A DNA stretch of 64,000 bases from Flavihumibacter profundi (GTDB lineage Bacteria > Bacteroidota > Bacteroidia > Chitinophagales > Chitinophagaceae). Where the stretch lies: positions 186,001 through 250,000 of the forward strand of contig NZ_JAIQXE010000002.1 of NCBI RefSeq assembly GCF_020076305.1, in the 5' to 3' direction. Made by a program: the position numbers and the translations under genes. Below, piece by piece: positions 53,464-62,862 of the stretch; position 1 is the stretch's first letter, and every line of letters starts with the position of its first letter. A model generated the notes under the pieces. That model was not told where the DNA came from. It did not search any database and worked only from the letters and a program-made list of their open reading frames with translations.

Positions 53464-55560
53464 ATGAAAACTAAAATAGTTGTTGGATTTCTTTTTGCAT
53501 TTGCCTTGATTTTGGTAAAGACACAGGTAATTGCTCAACCTGAATTGCAGTATATGCCATCACAAATAGGATGGCACAATGCCCTTTACGACGACAATAA
53601 AAAAGACCCGAAATTGGGGCCGTGGACAACCTGGAACGATGCCCTCGAACGGGAGATGGACTGGTATTTGAAAGCACCTCTTAATGATCATGGGTATCCA
53701 TCTTATGTGTACATCACATTTATGGATGAAGATTATCAGTCGTACCGGAACGATTGTATACCGGCAACTCAAAATGGAATGGGAATTATTTCGTACCTGA
53801 AGTATTGGGAATACAAAGGAAAATCGAATCCGAAAGTATTGGCGGTTGCCAAAAAAATGGGCGATTACCTGGTTAAGGAGGCCAATACAGCGAACGAGGG
53901 TGCCTATCCAGCTTTTACCCGTTCAACCGGTTTAGTTACCGATTTTCCGCTAAAGCAAAGCGCACAGAATGATGCAGATTATGGAAAGAATGTCATTGAG
54001 CCGGATAAAGGCGGAATCGCCGGTTTTGCATTACTTGAACTGTACAAAGTGACCAAAGATAAAAGCTACTTTGACCAGGCTATTCATAATGCACGGGTTT
54101 TGGTCAAAAATATGCGACAGGGCGATGCGCTTCATTCACCCTGGCCATTCCGCGTTGATGCGGTTTCCGGAAAATACTGGGGGGAAAGAAGTGGTAATAT
54201 GGTTTATATATTGCGTTTGTTTGACAGATTAATTGAAATGGGAAGTGATGAGTTTACGAAACCACGCAAAGAATTGTGGAGCTGGATTGTCAATTTTCAG
54301 TTTAAAGCTCCTGAAGACCGGGAACATTGCCTTTGGGTTCAGTTTTTTGAAGATCAGCCCAAAGAAGACAACCGTAATGCCTGGGCGCCGCTGAATATGG
54401 CCCGTTACCTTATCGAGAAGAAAGACAAACTAGACCCGCAATGGAAAAGCCATGCCGAACAATGTATCCAGTTTGCTGTACGGAATTTTGGAATTGAACG
54501 CCCTGGCGGCGTTACATGTGTAGGAGAACAGGACACCGACCGTCGCGCCTGGGGGGGCATCAACTCTACCTTTGGCGCGGTGGCTGCCATGTTTTATGCC
54601 GCTGGTGGCGGTGAGCAATATCGTGAAATGGCTTTCCGGAATTTATCATGGATAACTTATTTTATTCGCGAAGACGGAGTGGTGTGCGATCAGACCGGCG
54701 AATGGAACTGGCTGCGCGAAGGTGGCTGGCAGGAAGATTGCCACACCGATGTAATACACAATTACATGGATGCGCTGAAAGCTGTTCCGGCCTGGGCTAA
54801 TGCAGCAGACCCCAACGCAAAAACAGAAGCCGTTGTAAAAGATTATTTCAGAAAACCGCGACACGGAAATACCTATGTGGTAGCGCACCGGGGCGCACAC
54901 ATAGGGATACCCGAGAACTCGCTGCCTGCATATCAAAAAGCCATTGACCTGGGCTGCGATTTTGTTGAAATCGATACACGCCTCACCAAAGACGGGCAGA
55001 TTGTAAGTGTTCACAACTCCACCATCGATCAGTATGTAGTGGGTAAAACAGGGAAGGTAAAAGATTATACGCTGGCGGAGCTGAAACAAATGAGTATTCA
55101 GATTCCTACCATCCAGGAAATTCTGCAATTGTGCCGCGGCCAAATCGGTATTTATCTCGATCTGAAAGAGCCGTTGATCAACGAATTGGTTCCCATTATC
55201 CGGAAATACGATATGGAGCGCGATATTGTTTGGTACATTTCGGGCAACCGGGTGGACGAAATTAAACTGATAAAAAAACTGGGTTACAAGTGTATGCCCA
55301 TGCCCGATCCCGGTCCGGAAGCGAATATTGAAAAGGTCTGCAACTTAACGCATCCCCGGGTCCTGGCCAGCGACATGCTACAATTAAGCGAAAATTTTGT
55401 AAAGACAGCTCACGAACACGGGGCCAAAGTGATAGTGGACGAAAAACAAGGAACTCCTGAAGAGTGGGAACAGATGCTCAAATGGGGTACTGATGGCATA
55501 CAGACCGACAATCCTTCTGCGCTGATAGAATTTCTAAAAACAAGAGTTAATAACAAATGA
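53464..55560 (+). CDS. Toroid glycosidase-like / glycerophosphodiesterase fusion, exported
   Basis: 698 residues with a signal peptide (MKTKIVVGFLFAFALILVKTQ). Residues about 30-450 form an alpha/alpha-toroid-like region rich in Trp and Gly (PSYVYITFMDEDYQSYRNDC, GGIAGFALLELYKVTKDKSYFDQAIHNAR) as in GH88/GH105-like or epimerase-type enzymes. Residues about 475-698 are a GDPD domain: AHRGAHIGIPENSLPAY, GCDFVEIDTRLTKDGQIVSVHN and YLDLKEP, with the His, Glu and Asp of the active site; VHN replaces the usual VHD. It probably releases a phosphodiester-linked group from a glycan or lipid. ATGA links it to the next gene. Confidence 0.75.
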   Translation: MKTKIVVGFLFAFALILVKTQVIAQPELQYMPSQIGWHNALYDDNKKDPKLGPWTTWNDALEREMDWYLKAPLNDHGYPSYVYITFMDEDYQSYRNDCIPATQNGMGIISYLKYWEYKGKSNPKVLAVAKKMGDYLVKEANTANEGAYPAFTRSTGLVTDFPLKQSAQNDADYGKNVIEPDKGGIAGFALLELYKVTKDKSYFDQAIHNARVLVKNMRQGDALHSPWPFRVDAVSGKYWGERSGNMVYILRLFDRLIEMGSDEFTKPRKELWSWIVNFQFKAPEDREHCLWVQFFEDQPKEDNRNAWAPLNMARYLIEKKDKLDPQWKSHAEQCIQFAVRNFGIERPGGVTCVGEQDTDRRAWGGINSTFGAVAAMFYAAGGGEQYREMAFRNLSWITYFIREDGVVCDQTGEWNWLREGGWQEDCHTDVIHNYMDALKAVPAWANAADPNAKTEAVVKDYFRKPRHGNTYVVAHRGAHIGIPENSLPAYQKAIDLGCDFVEIDTRLTKDGQIVSVHNSTIDQYVVGKTGKVKDYTLAELKQMSIQIPTIQEILQLCRGQIGIYLDLKEPLINELVPIIRKYDMERDIVWYISGNRVDEIKLIKKLGYKCMPMPDPGPEANIEKVCNLTHPRVLASDMLQLSENFVKTAHEHGAKVIVDEKQGTPEEWEQMLKWGTDGIQTDNPSALIEFLKTRVNNK

Positions 55561-57116
55561 TAAAAACCAGGCATATTTTAACGGTACTCTTGATGTTTTC
55601 TGCAGTATTGTCTGTCTCGGCGAAAGAAGTGTTTTACAATGTGCTTGACTTCGGAGCTAAAGGAGATGGAAAAACCAACTGCACCAAGGCCATCAATGCT
55701 GCCATCGAAGCGGCTTCGAAAAACGGTGGCGGAACTGTCTTTTTCCCGGCAGGGAATTTCTTGTCATTTACCATTCGCCTGAAAAGTAAAATCACACTTC
55801 ACCTGGACCAGGGAGCAGTTTTGATCGGCGATCAGGAGAAAAATGGAGTTGGCTACGATCTGCCCGGGGAGGATGCCTGGTATAAAAAATACCAGGATTT
55901 TGGCCACAACTACTGGAAAAACAGCCTGATTTACGGTGACAGTCTGCGCGATATTGCCATCACCGGGCAGGGAATGATTTGGGGCAGAGGTTTATACACG
56001 TATGACAAGCCCGATATCAAAGGTTCAGGGAACAAAGCCATCGGTCTGAAAAATTGTTTTAACGTAACAATTAGAGACATTTCCATTCTTCATGGTGGTC
56101 ATTTCTGTATGCTGGCTACTGGTGTTGATAATTTGACCATTGACAATGTCCGTGCCGATGCCGATCGCGATGCATTCGATATCGATTGCTGCAAAAACGT
56201 CCGTGTTTCAAACAGTAACATCAACTCGCCTACTGACGACGGACTTTGTCTGAAATCGTCGTTCGCATTAGGTTACGCGCGCGCCACCGAAAATGTGACC
56301 ATAACTAATTGCCATGTTTACGGTTACGATCATGGAACATTAATGGATGGAACATTCAAAACCGAATTTAAAGATGAGGCGCCGGGTGCAAATCATAGCA
56401 TTACAGGCCGTTTGAAACTGGGAACTGAATCGAACGGAGGTTTTAAAAATATTACGGTTTCCAATTGTGTATTCGAACATTCACGTGGACTCTGTATAGA
56501 AACAGCCGATGGTGGCTTGATTGAAGACGTGCTGATCGACAACATTACCATGCGGGATGTGACAGATACGCCCTTCTTCATCCGGTTAAATGCCCGCATG
56601 CGAGGTCCTGAGGGAACTCCGGTGGGTGTTTGCAAGCGGATTACGATCAGCAATCTGAATGTGTATGACGTTGGTGGACGGCCAAAGTTTCCGGAACTGG
56701 GCGCAGGAATGGTCATGGGAATTCCAGGGTATTACATCGAAGACCTTACACTTGACAACATTCGGATTGTTTATCGTGGCGGCGGCCCAAAGGAAGCCAT
56801 TGAAAAGGAAATTGCCGAAAACATCGACATGTACCCCGACCCGTACCGCTGGCACTCAATGCCTGCTTACGGAATCTACTTCAGATACGTGAAAGGGTTG
56901 CAGGTAAACAACCTGGTGCTGAAAACCATGAACCGCGACGAACGCCCGGCTTTTATACTGGATAATGTTCACGATGCCTCGTTTTCACACATCGATGCAC
57001 AGAAAAATGAAGCGACTCCACTTTTTATTCTGAAAAATGTAACCGGCATAACTACCCACCAGGTAAAAGGAGTTCAGGATACCGAAATCAAAAAAGCTGA
57101 AAATCAAAAACTTTAA
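55557..57116 (+). CDS. GH28-like polygalacturonase family enzyme, exported
   Basis: 519 residues with a signal peptide (MIKTRHILTVLLMFSAVLSVSA). The right-handed beta-helix starts with the pectate-lyase/GH28 phrase YNVLDFGAKGDGKTNCTKAINAAIEAA and GGGTVFFPAGNF. Central repeats include ITGQGMIWGRG, DNVRADADRDAFDIDCC and SPTDDGLCLKS, the last two in the positions of the GH28 NTDG and DDxxxxKS catalytic Asp segments. The GHG motif is not obvious, so substrate may differ from polygalacturonan. It overlaps the GDPD gene by four bases and lies eight bases before the YidR-like gene. Confidence 0.75.
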   Translation: MIKTRHILTVLLMFSAVLSVSAKEVFYNVLDFGAKGDGKTNCTKAINAAIEAASKNGGGTVFFPAGNFLSFTIRLKSKITLHLDQGAVLIGDQEKNGVGYDLPGEDAWYKKYQDFGHNYWKNSLIYGDSLRDIAITGQGMIWGRGLYTYDKPDIKGSGNKAIGLKNCFNVTIRDISILHGGHFCMLATGVDNLTIDNVRADADRDAFDIDCCKNVRVSNSNINSPTDDGLCLKSSFALGYARATENVTITNCHVYGYDHGTLMDGTFKTEFKDEAPGANHSITGRLKLGTESNGGFKNITVSNCVFEHSRGLCIETADGGLIEDVLIDNITMRDVTDTPFFIRLNARMRGPEGTPVGVCKRITISNLNVYDVGGRPKFPELGAGMVMGIPGYYIEDLTLDNIRIVYRGGGPKEAIEKEIAENIDMYPDPYRWHSMPAYGIYFRYVKGLQVNNLVLKTMNRDERPAFILDNVHDASFSHIDAQKNEATPLFILKNVTGITTHQVKGVQDTEIKKAENQKL

Positions 57117-57124
57117 AATCCGAA

Positions 57125-58525
57125 ATGATGAACCGTACCATTTTGCTGTTTGTGAGAAACAAATTGCTATTCGGACTATTGCTTTTTGCATCCTGTGCTT
57201 CAGGTCAAACCTATTTGAAAGAGGTGCAGATTACTTTTGACGGTACTAAAAACCACGCTCTGGATAATAACGACAACTTCTCACCCGACGGGAAATGGCT
57301 CGTTTATGATACCCGCACTGGTATCGGTGGCATTGGCGGAAGTCCTTCTGTTGAACGGGTTAACATTGAAACTGGTAAGACAGAAGTTTTGTTTGGAATT
57401 TCGGATAATCATGATTATGGTCCGGGTGCCGGAGCAGCCAGCTATCATCCAACAGAAAACAAGGTGATTTTTATTCACGGATTGCCTGTTTGTACTAAAG
57501 AAAATCCGTACCAGCAATGGCGACGGACGGGCGTGATGGTTAGTGATGACAAGCCTGGTGTTGCGTTATACATGGATTCGAGGGATATTACCTTTCCTTT
57601 TACCCCCGGAGCTTTGCGCGGTGGAACGCATCGTCACGAATGGAGCCGCGATGGTCAGTGGGTGGGGTATACTTACAACGATGCGATCATGAAAAGGTTG
57701 GAAGATTCAACGGGTGTGAAATGGAACCTGCGGACTATTGCCGTCTCCAATCAAAAGCACCATGCTAAAGTAGATCTGGATGCCGCACAGGAAAATGTTC
57801 AGGGCGAATGGTATAGTGCAGTAGTTGTGCGGGTGGTTCCCAATCCGAGGCCGGGAAGCAATGAAATCAGCAATGCTGCATCCGATAGCTGGATTGGCGC
57901 CAGCGGTTATAAAAAGCCGGATGGAACACTTCAGGTGGCCCGCGCTTTTTTGGGAAAAGTAACGAACAGGAAAGGTAAACAGGTTGATGATTTGTTTGTG
58001 GTTGACATTCCGGATTCAATCAATGTTCCCGGAGAGTTTGGACCTTTGGAAGGAACGATGAACACTTTCCCTATGCCACCAAAAGGAACGATCCAAAGAA
58101 GATTAACCCACACGGCAGAAAATAAATTTCCCGGATGTGGTGGCGTTGTCCGGTCTTCATCCGACGGAAAATATATTTCCTATCTGGCAAAGGATTCTGC
58201 TGGAATTGACCAGGTTTTTCTGATTTCGCCAATGGGCGGCAACCCGGTTCAATTAACCCGGCATTCATCCGGAGTACAGAGCGGTGTGCGCTGGAGTCCG
58301 GATAATCAGTTGGTTTATTACGTGTGGGACAACAGTATTGTGGCTTGCGAAGTTTCTGACAGACCCTTTGATCAGCGATTCAGGAGATTGACCGAACGAA
58401 CAGAAAAAACACCTTCAGGAATTGTGCTTTCGAACGATGGGAAAATTGTTGCATTCAATCGTCCGGTGGCTGTAGAAGGAACTAAAGAGGTTAGAGATCA
58501 GATATTTTATATTAAACTCGACTAA
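57125..58525 (+). CDS. YidR/DUF3748-like beta-propeller, probable lipoprotein
   Basis: 466 residues. The N-terminus ends in LLLFASCASG, a plausible lipobox with Cys. TolB-like propeller blades follow: DNNDNFSPDGKWLVYDTRTG, ASYHPTENKVIFIHG, HRHEWSRDGQWVGYTYN, VRSSSDGKYISYLAKDS and VRWSPDNQLVYYVWDN. The conserved GGSPSVERVNIETG and HEWSRDG segments match the YidR (DUF3748) family, whose function is unknown. In this operon it follows a GH28-like enzyme, so a role in binding pectin-derived sugars is possible. Confidence 0.75.
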   Translation: MMNRTILLFVRNKLLFGLLLFASCASGQTYLKEVQITFDGTKNHALDNNDNFSPDGKWLVYDTRTGIGGIGGSPSVERVNIETGKTEVLFGISDNHDYGPGAGAASYHPTENKVIFIHGLPVCTKENPYQQWRRTGVMVSDDKPGVALYMDSRDITFPFTPGALRGGTHRHEWSRDGQWVGYTYNDAIMKRLEDSTGVKWNLRTIAVSNQKHHAKVDLDAAQENVQGEWYSAVVVRVVPNPRPGSNEISNAASDSWIGASGYKKPDGTLQVARAFLGKVTNRKGKQVDDLFVVDIPDSINVPGEFGPLEGTMNTFPMPPKGTIQRRLTHTAENKFPGCGGVVRSSSDGKYISYLAKDSAGIDQVFLISPMGGNPVQLTRHSSGVQSGVRWSPDNQLVYYVWDNSIVACEVSDRPFDQRFRRLTERTEKTPSGIVLSNDGKIVAFNRPVAVEGTKEVRDQIFYIKLD

Positions 58526-58550
58526 GGTGGCTACATTCCATATCAATATT

Positions 58551-60983
58551 CTACTTCCTGATCAACCAGATTTCAGCAACCTGTGAACCTCGTTCTCCTT
58601 CGCCTTTGTCTTCCGTTCCGCAAGTCCAGGTTAACCTGACTTTTCCATCTTTGGTGACCTCCTTAGGCAATGAGAATTCGAACAAAGGTTTCGTTCCCAT
58701 CCGGATGTAATTATGTATCGTTACACCATCAGCCACCAGTTTAATGCTGGATCGGAAACGGCCTGTGTAAGCAATCTTCAGGGTGTATGCAGCATTGGGA
58801 TCCAACCTGTCGTATTCCATTTCTAAAGGCGTGTCGTACAAGGTATTGACCTGGTTCATCCAGGCCAGCGGCGTGGTCTGCCCTTCAAATCCTTTGGCCA
58901 CAATTTCATGAACCCAATCGACTCCGGTTAATCCAACCCCAAAACTTACCCTTGGCGACTCCAGGCTTCCGGGATCTTCTGCCCATGTTTTCTTTGCTCT
59001 TATCCGCTGCCATGCCGCCGGGTTTCCGAAGTTGTCGTAAAATCCGCCTGGTCCGGGATCTGTCCGGTGCAGCAGCTGGTCAATCGCAGCCAGTCGCTCC
59101 GGTTCAGTAGCCAGTTTTTCGACCTGGTTGAGCTGGTCCAGGATCCACAATGCATCGTTGAGCGGAATATCAATATTGTCAATAAAATTGCCACGGCCTT
59201 CCATGGCATGGTGTTTTTTTACCGTCAGCTGCGCACCAAAGCTCCTGAACAGGGAATCAGCCAAAGCATAGCAGCGTTCTTTTAGTTCCGGCGATACGGG
59301 TTGTTCATGCGCCTGCGAAAGGGTATTCCTGGCTGCTGCAATCGCCGGTTTTGAACCTGAAGCTTTTGCGCTTTCCAAAATGTTGCGTGCCTGGCGTTCG
59401 AGCGCAGTTTCATAGATCAGCCTGCGCTGGGTGTAGGCATCAAAATAAGCCCTTATCAACCCGTTTTGGAAGCGTGGGTTACTGAGTACTTCCTGTGGCG
59501 CCGATTTTTCCATATCCTGCCATTGCTGAAGGGTGCGTTGTACCTGCTCGTTCGATAACAGGGGTCCCCTCGTATTCTTTTCCAATGCAAATAATCCCGC
59601 CGTTACACCTTCAGTATAATCGGGACCAATAAAATATCGCGCATACTCACGAAGTGTTTCGATCACCGGCCTCGAAGGATCCCAGTCCTGGCCACTCCAT
59701 ACGAATTTGTTTACGTCATCGTTGGTCCCTTCGGAATAGCTGATGCTTCCCTGGGCCAATGGCGCATAAAGATTGTGGATGTATTTTTCATCATCGGGAC
59801 GTGGATTGATGCACTCACGGCCTAAGGTCATCGCGTAGGCAAGGTCCAGGTCAGGTATGGGATACTGGCAGCTGTAACTGTGGGTAATATCCGGGTAAAG
59901 GCGGATCGCCACCGAAGGTTTAACCAGTTTCTTAACTTCAGGAAGTGGTGTCCTGATCCAGGGACCATACACGATTCCGCCAAACCAATCATATTCACGG
60001 TTAACCAGTTCGTAAAATTTCTTATACCATTCGCCACTGGGTTTGAAGACCTGTGGTGATACCCATATTTTAGCATTCGGATGATATTTGTGTAACACAA
60101 CGGCTTCTTTTTCTAACCAGCTGAACAGCACATCGGGTTCGAGTTCACCGGGATCTCCACCGGGAACAAATAAGGCATCCAGTTTTGGCAATACACTGAA
60201 AACTTTATCCCGCTCTTCCAATTCCTTTTTAATAGCGTCGGGTGTTGTGTAATCGCTGCCCATGTTGGGATACCACATCCACACGTCAAGGCCATACGAT
60301 TTACAGATGCGCGATTGTTCGGCGATCATCTTTATAGCCGGAACTTTCATGTTTTCGCTGGTGGAATCGTCGTCGGTGCGTGGTGGCAATATTTCGATGC
60401 TGTTGGCGCCAAAAATGGCCAGGTCGCGAATGTACTGGTCGTATTGCGCCACCGTCCAGGCATCATAAGCATTTGTTTTCGGGCGGTAACCCAACTGGTG
60501 GCCGCGAATCGGGTAGGTTGGGCTGGAGGCCATGTTTATATCTCCAGGTATTAATAGTTGCCCGTTTTTCATCTCCATTTTACGGACCAACCGGCCAACC
60601 CCATATAGCGCGCCTCGTTCGTCGTGACCGGCAATGATGATCGTGTTATTATCAGCAAGAACAATTTTATAACCATCCTTTCCGGTTGCCGGTAGTTTGC
60701 TGAGCGCGGTTTTGAAGGCTTCCGGAAATTTATCCAACCGGCCTTCAACGCCAATGGCAACAACCAGTTTGTTTTTGGAAGTCAATTTATCAGTTGCCGG
60801 AAGGGAGATATGGGTCCGTTTTTGAATTTCCTCCTGTAAAACCTGGACGGCTTTTGCCAGTTGCGCATTTTTATTTTCAGGAAAGAAAATGGTTGCGCCC
60901 GAAAAATCAACTTGCTGAGCGATGCCTGCAAATGGAAATACCATGTAGGTAATTAAGAAGATAACTAATTGTTTTGACTTCAT
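58551..60983 (-). CDS. Alpha-glucuronidase-like glycoside hydrolase, exported
   Basis: 810 residues from the ATG at 60983, which begins a good signal peptide (MKSKQLVIFLITYMVFPFAG); a longer frame adds 15 residues before it. An N-terminal alpha/beta domain as in GH67 and GH20 enzymes (FSGATIFFPENKN to GALYGVGRLVRKMEM) precedes a TIM barrel (PIRGHQLGYRPKTNAYDAW, LDVWMWYPNMGSDYT, LDALFVPGGDPGELEPD, WVSPQVFKPSGEW) and a C-terminal carbohydrate-binding-like region. GH67-type alpha-glucuronidase is the best guess; GH84/GH20-like activity is an alternative. It is convergent with the YidR-like gene. A broken copy of its end lies at 53082. Confidence 0.7.
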   Translation of the reverse strand: MKSKQLVIFLITYMVFPFAGIAQQVDFSGATIFFPENKNAQLAKAVQVLQEEIQKRTHISLPATDKLTSKNKLVVAIGVEGRLDKFPEAFKTALSKLPATGKDGYKIVLADNNTIIIAGHDERGALYGVGRLVRKMEMKNGQLLIPGDINMASSPTYPIRGHQLGYRPKTNAYDAWTVAQYDQYIRDLAIFGANSIEILPPRTDDDSTSENMKVPAIKMIAEQSRICKSYGLDVWMWYPNMGSDYTTPDAIKKELEERDKVFSVLPKLDALFVPGGDPGELEPDVLFSWLEKEAVVLHKYHPNAKIWVSPQVFKPSGEWYKKFYELVNREYDWFGGIVYGPWIRTPLPEVKKLVKPSVAIRLYPDITHSYSCQYPIPDLDLAYAMTLGRECINPRPDDEKYIHNLYAPLAQGSISYSEGTNDDVNKFVWSGQDWDPSRPVIETLREYARYFIGPDYTEGVTAGLFALEKNTRGPLLSNEQVQRTLQQWQDMEKSAPQEVLSNPRFQNGLIRAYFDAYTQRRLIYETALERQARNILESAKASGSKPAIAAARNTLSQAHEQPVSPELKERCYALADSLFRSFGAQLTVKKHHAMEGRGNFIDNIDIPLNDALWILDQLNQVEKLATEPERLAAIDQLLHRTDPGPGGFYDNFGNPAAWQRIRAKKTWAEDPGSLESPRVSFGVGLTGVDWVHEIVAKGFEGQTTPLAWMNQVNTLYDTPLEMEYDRLDPNAAYTLKIAYTGRFRSSIKLVADGVTIHNYIRMGTKPLFEFSLPKEVTKDGKVRLTWTCGTEDKGEGERGSQVAEIWLIRK

Positions 60984-61073
60984 TAATAGTTGGTTGTTGT
61001 TTAATGCGGCTCGCAGGGAGCCACCCACTTCTCAAACAAGTTCCTGTAAATTTAATCCAATGGCCGGGTAGCC

Positions 61074-61208
61074 TCACCGCTTCTTCCTGCACCGGTCGCT
61101 GCAATATTTCACGTCATCCCAAACCTTCGCCCATTTCCTGCGCCAGGTAAATGGGCGCTGGCAGGCCGCACAGATTTTTACCGGCAGGTCTTTTTTCTTC
61201 TTTGTCAT
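61074..61208 (-). CDS. DUF2256 small zinc-finger protein
   Basis: 44 residues: MTKKKKDLPVKICAACQRPF, then TWRRKWAKVWDDVKYCSDRC and a final RKKR. The two CxxC pairs (CAAC and CSDRC-type) with the RPFxWRRKW and WDxVKYCS segments are diagnostic of DUF2256, a tiny family often near DNA ligase or photolyase genes. It lies 43 bp after the ligase on the same strand. It may act as an accessory to DNA repair; its activity is unknown. Confidence 0.9.
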   Translation of the reverse strand: MTKKKKDLPVKICAACQRPFTWRRKWAKVWDDVKYCSDRCRKKR

Positions 61209-61251
61209 AAACTATTCAAATAGTTTTTGGCTGTAGTAAGTTGTTGTCGCC

Positions 61252-62862
61252 TTATTTGTTCCCATACAATTGAAGCATTTGTTTAAGGTCATCCAGTGTA
61301 TTTATTTCGTCCACCTTTTTGTCGTGGCGCCAGCGGTTAATCCGGGGAAACCGCAATGCCACGCCGCTTTTATGGCGCTTACTTGCAGCGATTCCCTCAA
61401 ATGCCAGTTCGAAAACCAGTTCTGGTTTTACCGTACGCACAGGCCCGAATTTTTCAATGGCATTCCGTTTCACAAAATTGTCTACCTGCGCAATTTCCTT
61501 ATCCGTTAATCCGCTATACGCTTTTGCGAAAGGCACTAAGGCATCGCCATCTTTCACGGCAAAGGTATAATCTGTGTACAGGTTGCTTCTTCTGCCGCTT
61601 CCTTTTTGTGCATAAATCATGACGGCATCAATGGTGAGGGCATCAATTTTCCATTTCCACCAGTCACCTCTTTTCCGGCCTGTTTGATAGCTGCTGTTTT
61701 TCCTTTTCAGCATAAAACCTTCTGCAAAATGTTCCCGGCTTTGCTCCCTTAGAGTGGCCAGTTCTACCCAATCAGTACAGTGTACAACCGGCGATAACTG
61801 AAGTATTTCCTGGTTCACGCCAGCTACAATTTGTTCCAGTATTTTTCTTCGTTCATACAGTGGTTCATGGCGGATATCTTTGCCATCATATTCCAGTACA
61901 TCGTACGCAAAAAAACTGACCGGCGCATCCTGCATCACTTTCCGGGTAATATTTTTTCTTCCGATGCGGGTTTGCATTAATGCAAACGCCAGGGGCGTAC
62001 TCCCTTTTGCTACGATAATTTCACCATCCAGTACAAGTCCGTTTGGTAACTGTTCCTGCAACAAGGCATACTCTGGAAATTTTTCTGTCATCAGGTCTTC
62101 ACCGCGGCTCCAGACAAAAAATGCATTGTTTCGCTTGATCATTTGTCCGCGTATACCATCCCATTTCCACTCCACCTGCCATTCATTGATGTCGCCCAAC
62201 TTATCCACTTCATTTTCTACAGGATAGGCCAGGTAGAAGGGATAGGGCTTGCTGTCGTCGGCGATATTATTTTCGTCGCTGGTTAATGCTTCGAATCCAA
62301 TGTTGCCCGGATCCCATTGACCACTGATGCGATGGGCGATTACAGATGGTGCTTTGCCGGTTACTTTCGACAATGCCTGCACGATTAATTGTTGGGATAC
62401 ACCAATGCGAAAAGCGCCGCTCAGTAGTTTATTAAAGATAAATCGTTCAGTGGTGGTTTGCAGTTGTGTCCATCCTTGCAACATGAAGGCCTTTCTTTCT
62501 TCTTCTGTCGCTTTTTCCAGTCGCCGGAATTGTTCAATATAATAGTGAAGCGGCATTTCAGTGGTAGGCTGTTGCGGCTGGTAATGCGCATCGATCAACA
62601 GGGCGATGGTCTCTGACAGGTCGCCCACGGTATGATAGCATTCATCCAAAAGCCAGGAAGGGATCTGGCAAAATTCAGCACACCATTGTTTCAGTAATGT
62701 AGCGGAGATGGTCCTTTTTGGTCTTCTTCCGGTAAACAGGGCAATCACCCAAACTTTATCTTTATCGTTTGCCGTTTTGAAATAATCCTGCAATGCCGCC
62801 AGCTTCTCGTTGGTTTTGGTAGTAATGTTTAGCACATCAATCAACCTCGCAAACTGTTTCAT
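61252..62862 (-). CDS. ATP-dependent DNA ligase (LigC/LigB-type repair ligase)
   Basis: 536 residues. The N-terminal 200 are the helical DNA-binding domain; the adenylation motif is EWKWDGIRGQ with Lys233 as the nucleophile, then VLDGEIIV (motif III), VSFFAYDVLEYDG, HFAEGFMLKRKNSSYQTGRKRGDWWKWK (motifs IV/V) and an OB domain. It overlaps the exonuclease gene by four bases. In many bacteria this pair, often with a DEXH helicase and PdeM-type phosphoesterase outside the window, forms a DNA end-repair set. It is distinct from the NAD ligase LigA. Confidence 0.92.
   Translation of the reverse strand: MKQFARLIDVLNITTKTNEKLAALQDYFKTANDKDKVWVIALFTGRRPKRTISATLLKQWCAEFCQIPSWLLDECYHTVGDLSETIALLIDAHYQPQQPTTEMPLHYYIEQFRRLEKATEEERKAFMLQGWTQLQTTTERFIFNKLLSGAFRIGVSQQLIVQALSKVTGKAPSVIAHRISGQWDPGNIGFEALTSDENNIADDSKPYPFYLAYPVENEVDKLGDINEWQVEWKWDGIRGQMIKRNNAFFVWSRGEDLMTEKFPEYALLQEQLPNGLVLDGEIIVAKGSTPLAFALMQTRIGRKNITRKVMQDAPVSFFAYDVLEYDGKDIRHEPLYERRKILEQIVAGVNQEILQLSPVVHCTDWVELATLREQSREHFAEGFMLKRKNSSYQTGRKRGDWWKWKIDALTIDAVMIYAQKGSGRRSNLYTDYTFAVKDGDALVPFAKAYSGLTDKEIAQVDNFVKRNAIEKFGPVRTVKPELVFELAFEGIAASKRHKSGVALRFPRINRWRHDKKVDEINTLDDLKQMLQLYGNK

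Noticed and set aside
60984-61028. Longer N-terminus for the alpha-glucuronidase-like gene
   Set aside because: It would place 15 polar residues before a clear signal peptide that has its own ATG at 60983.
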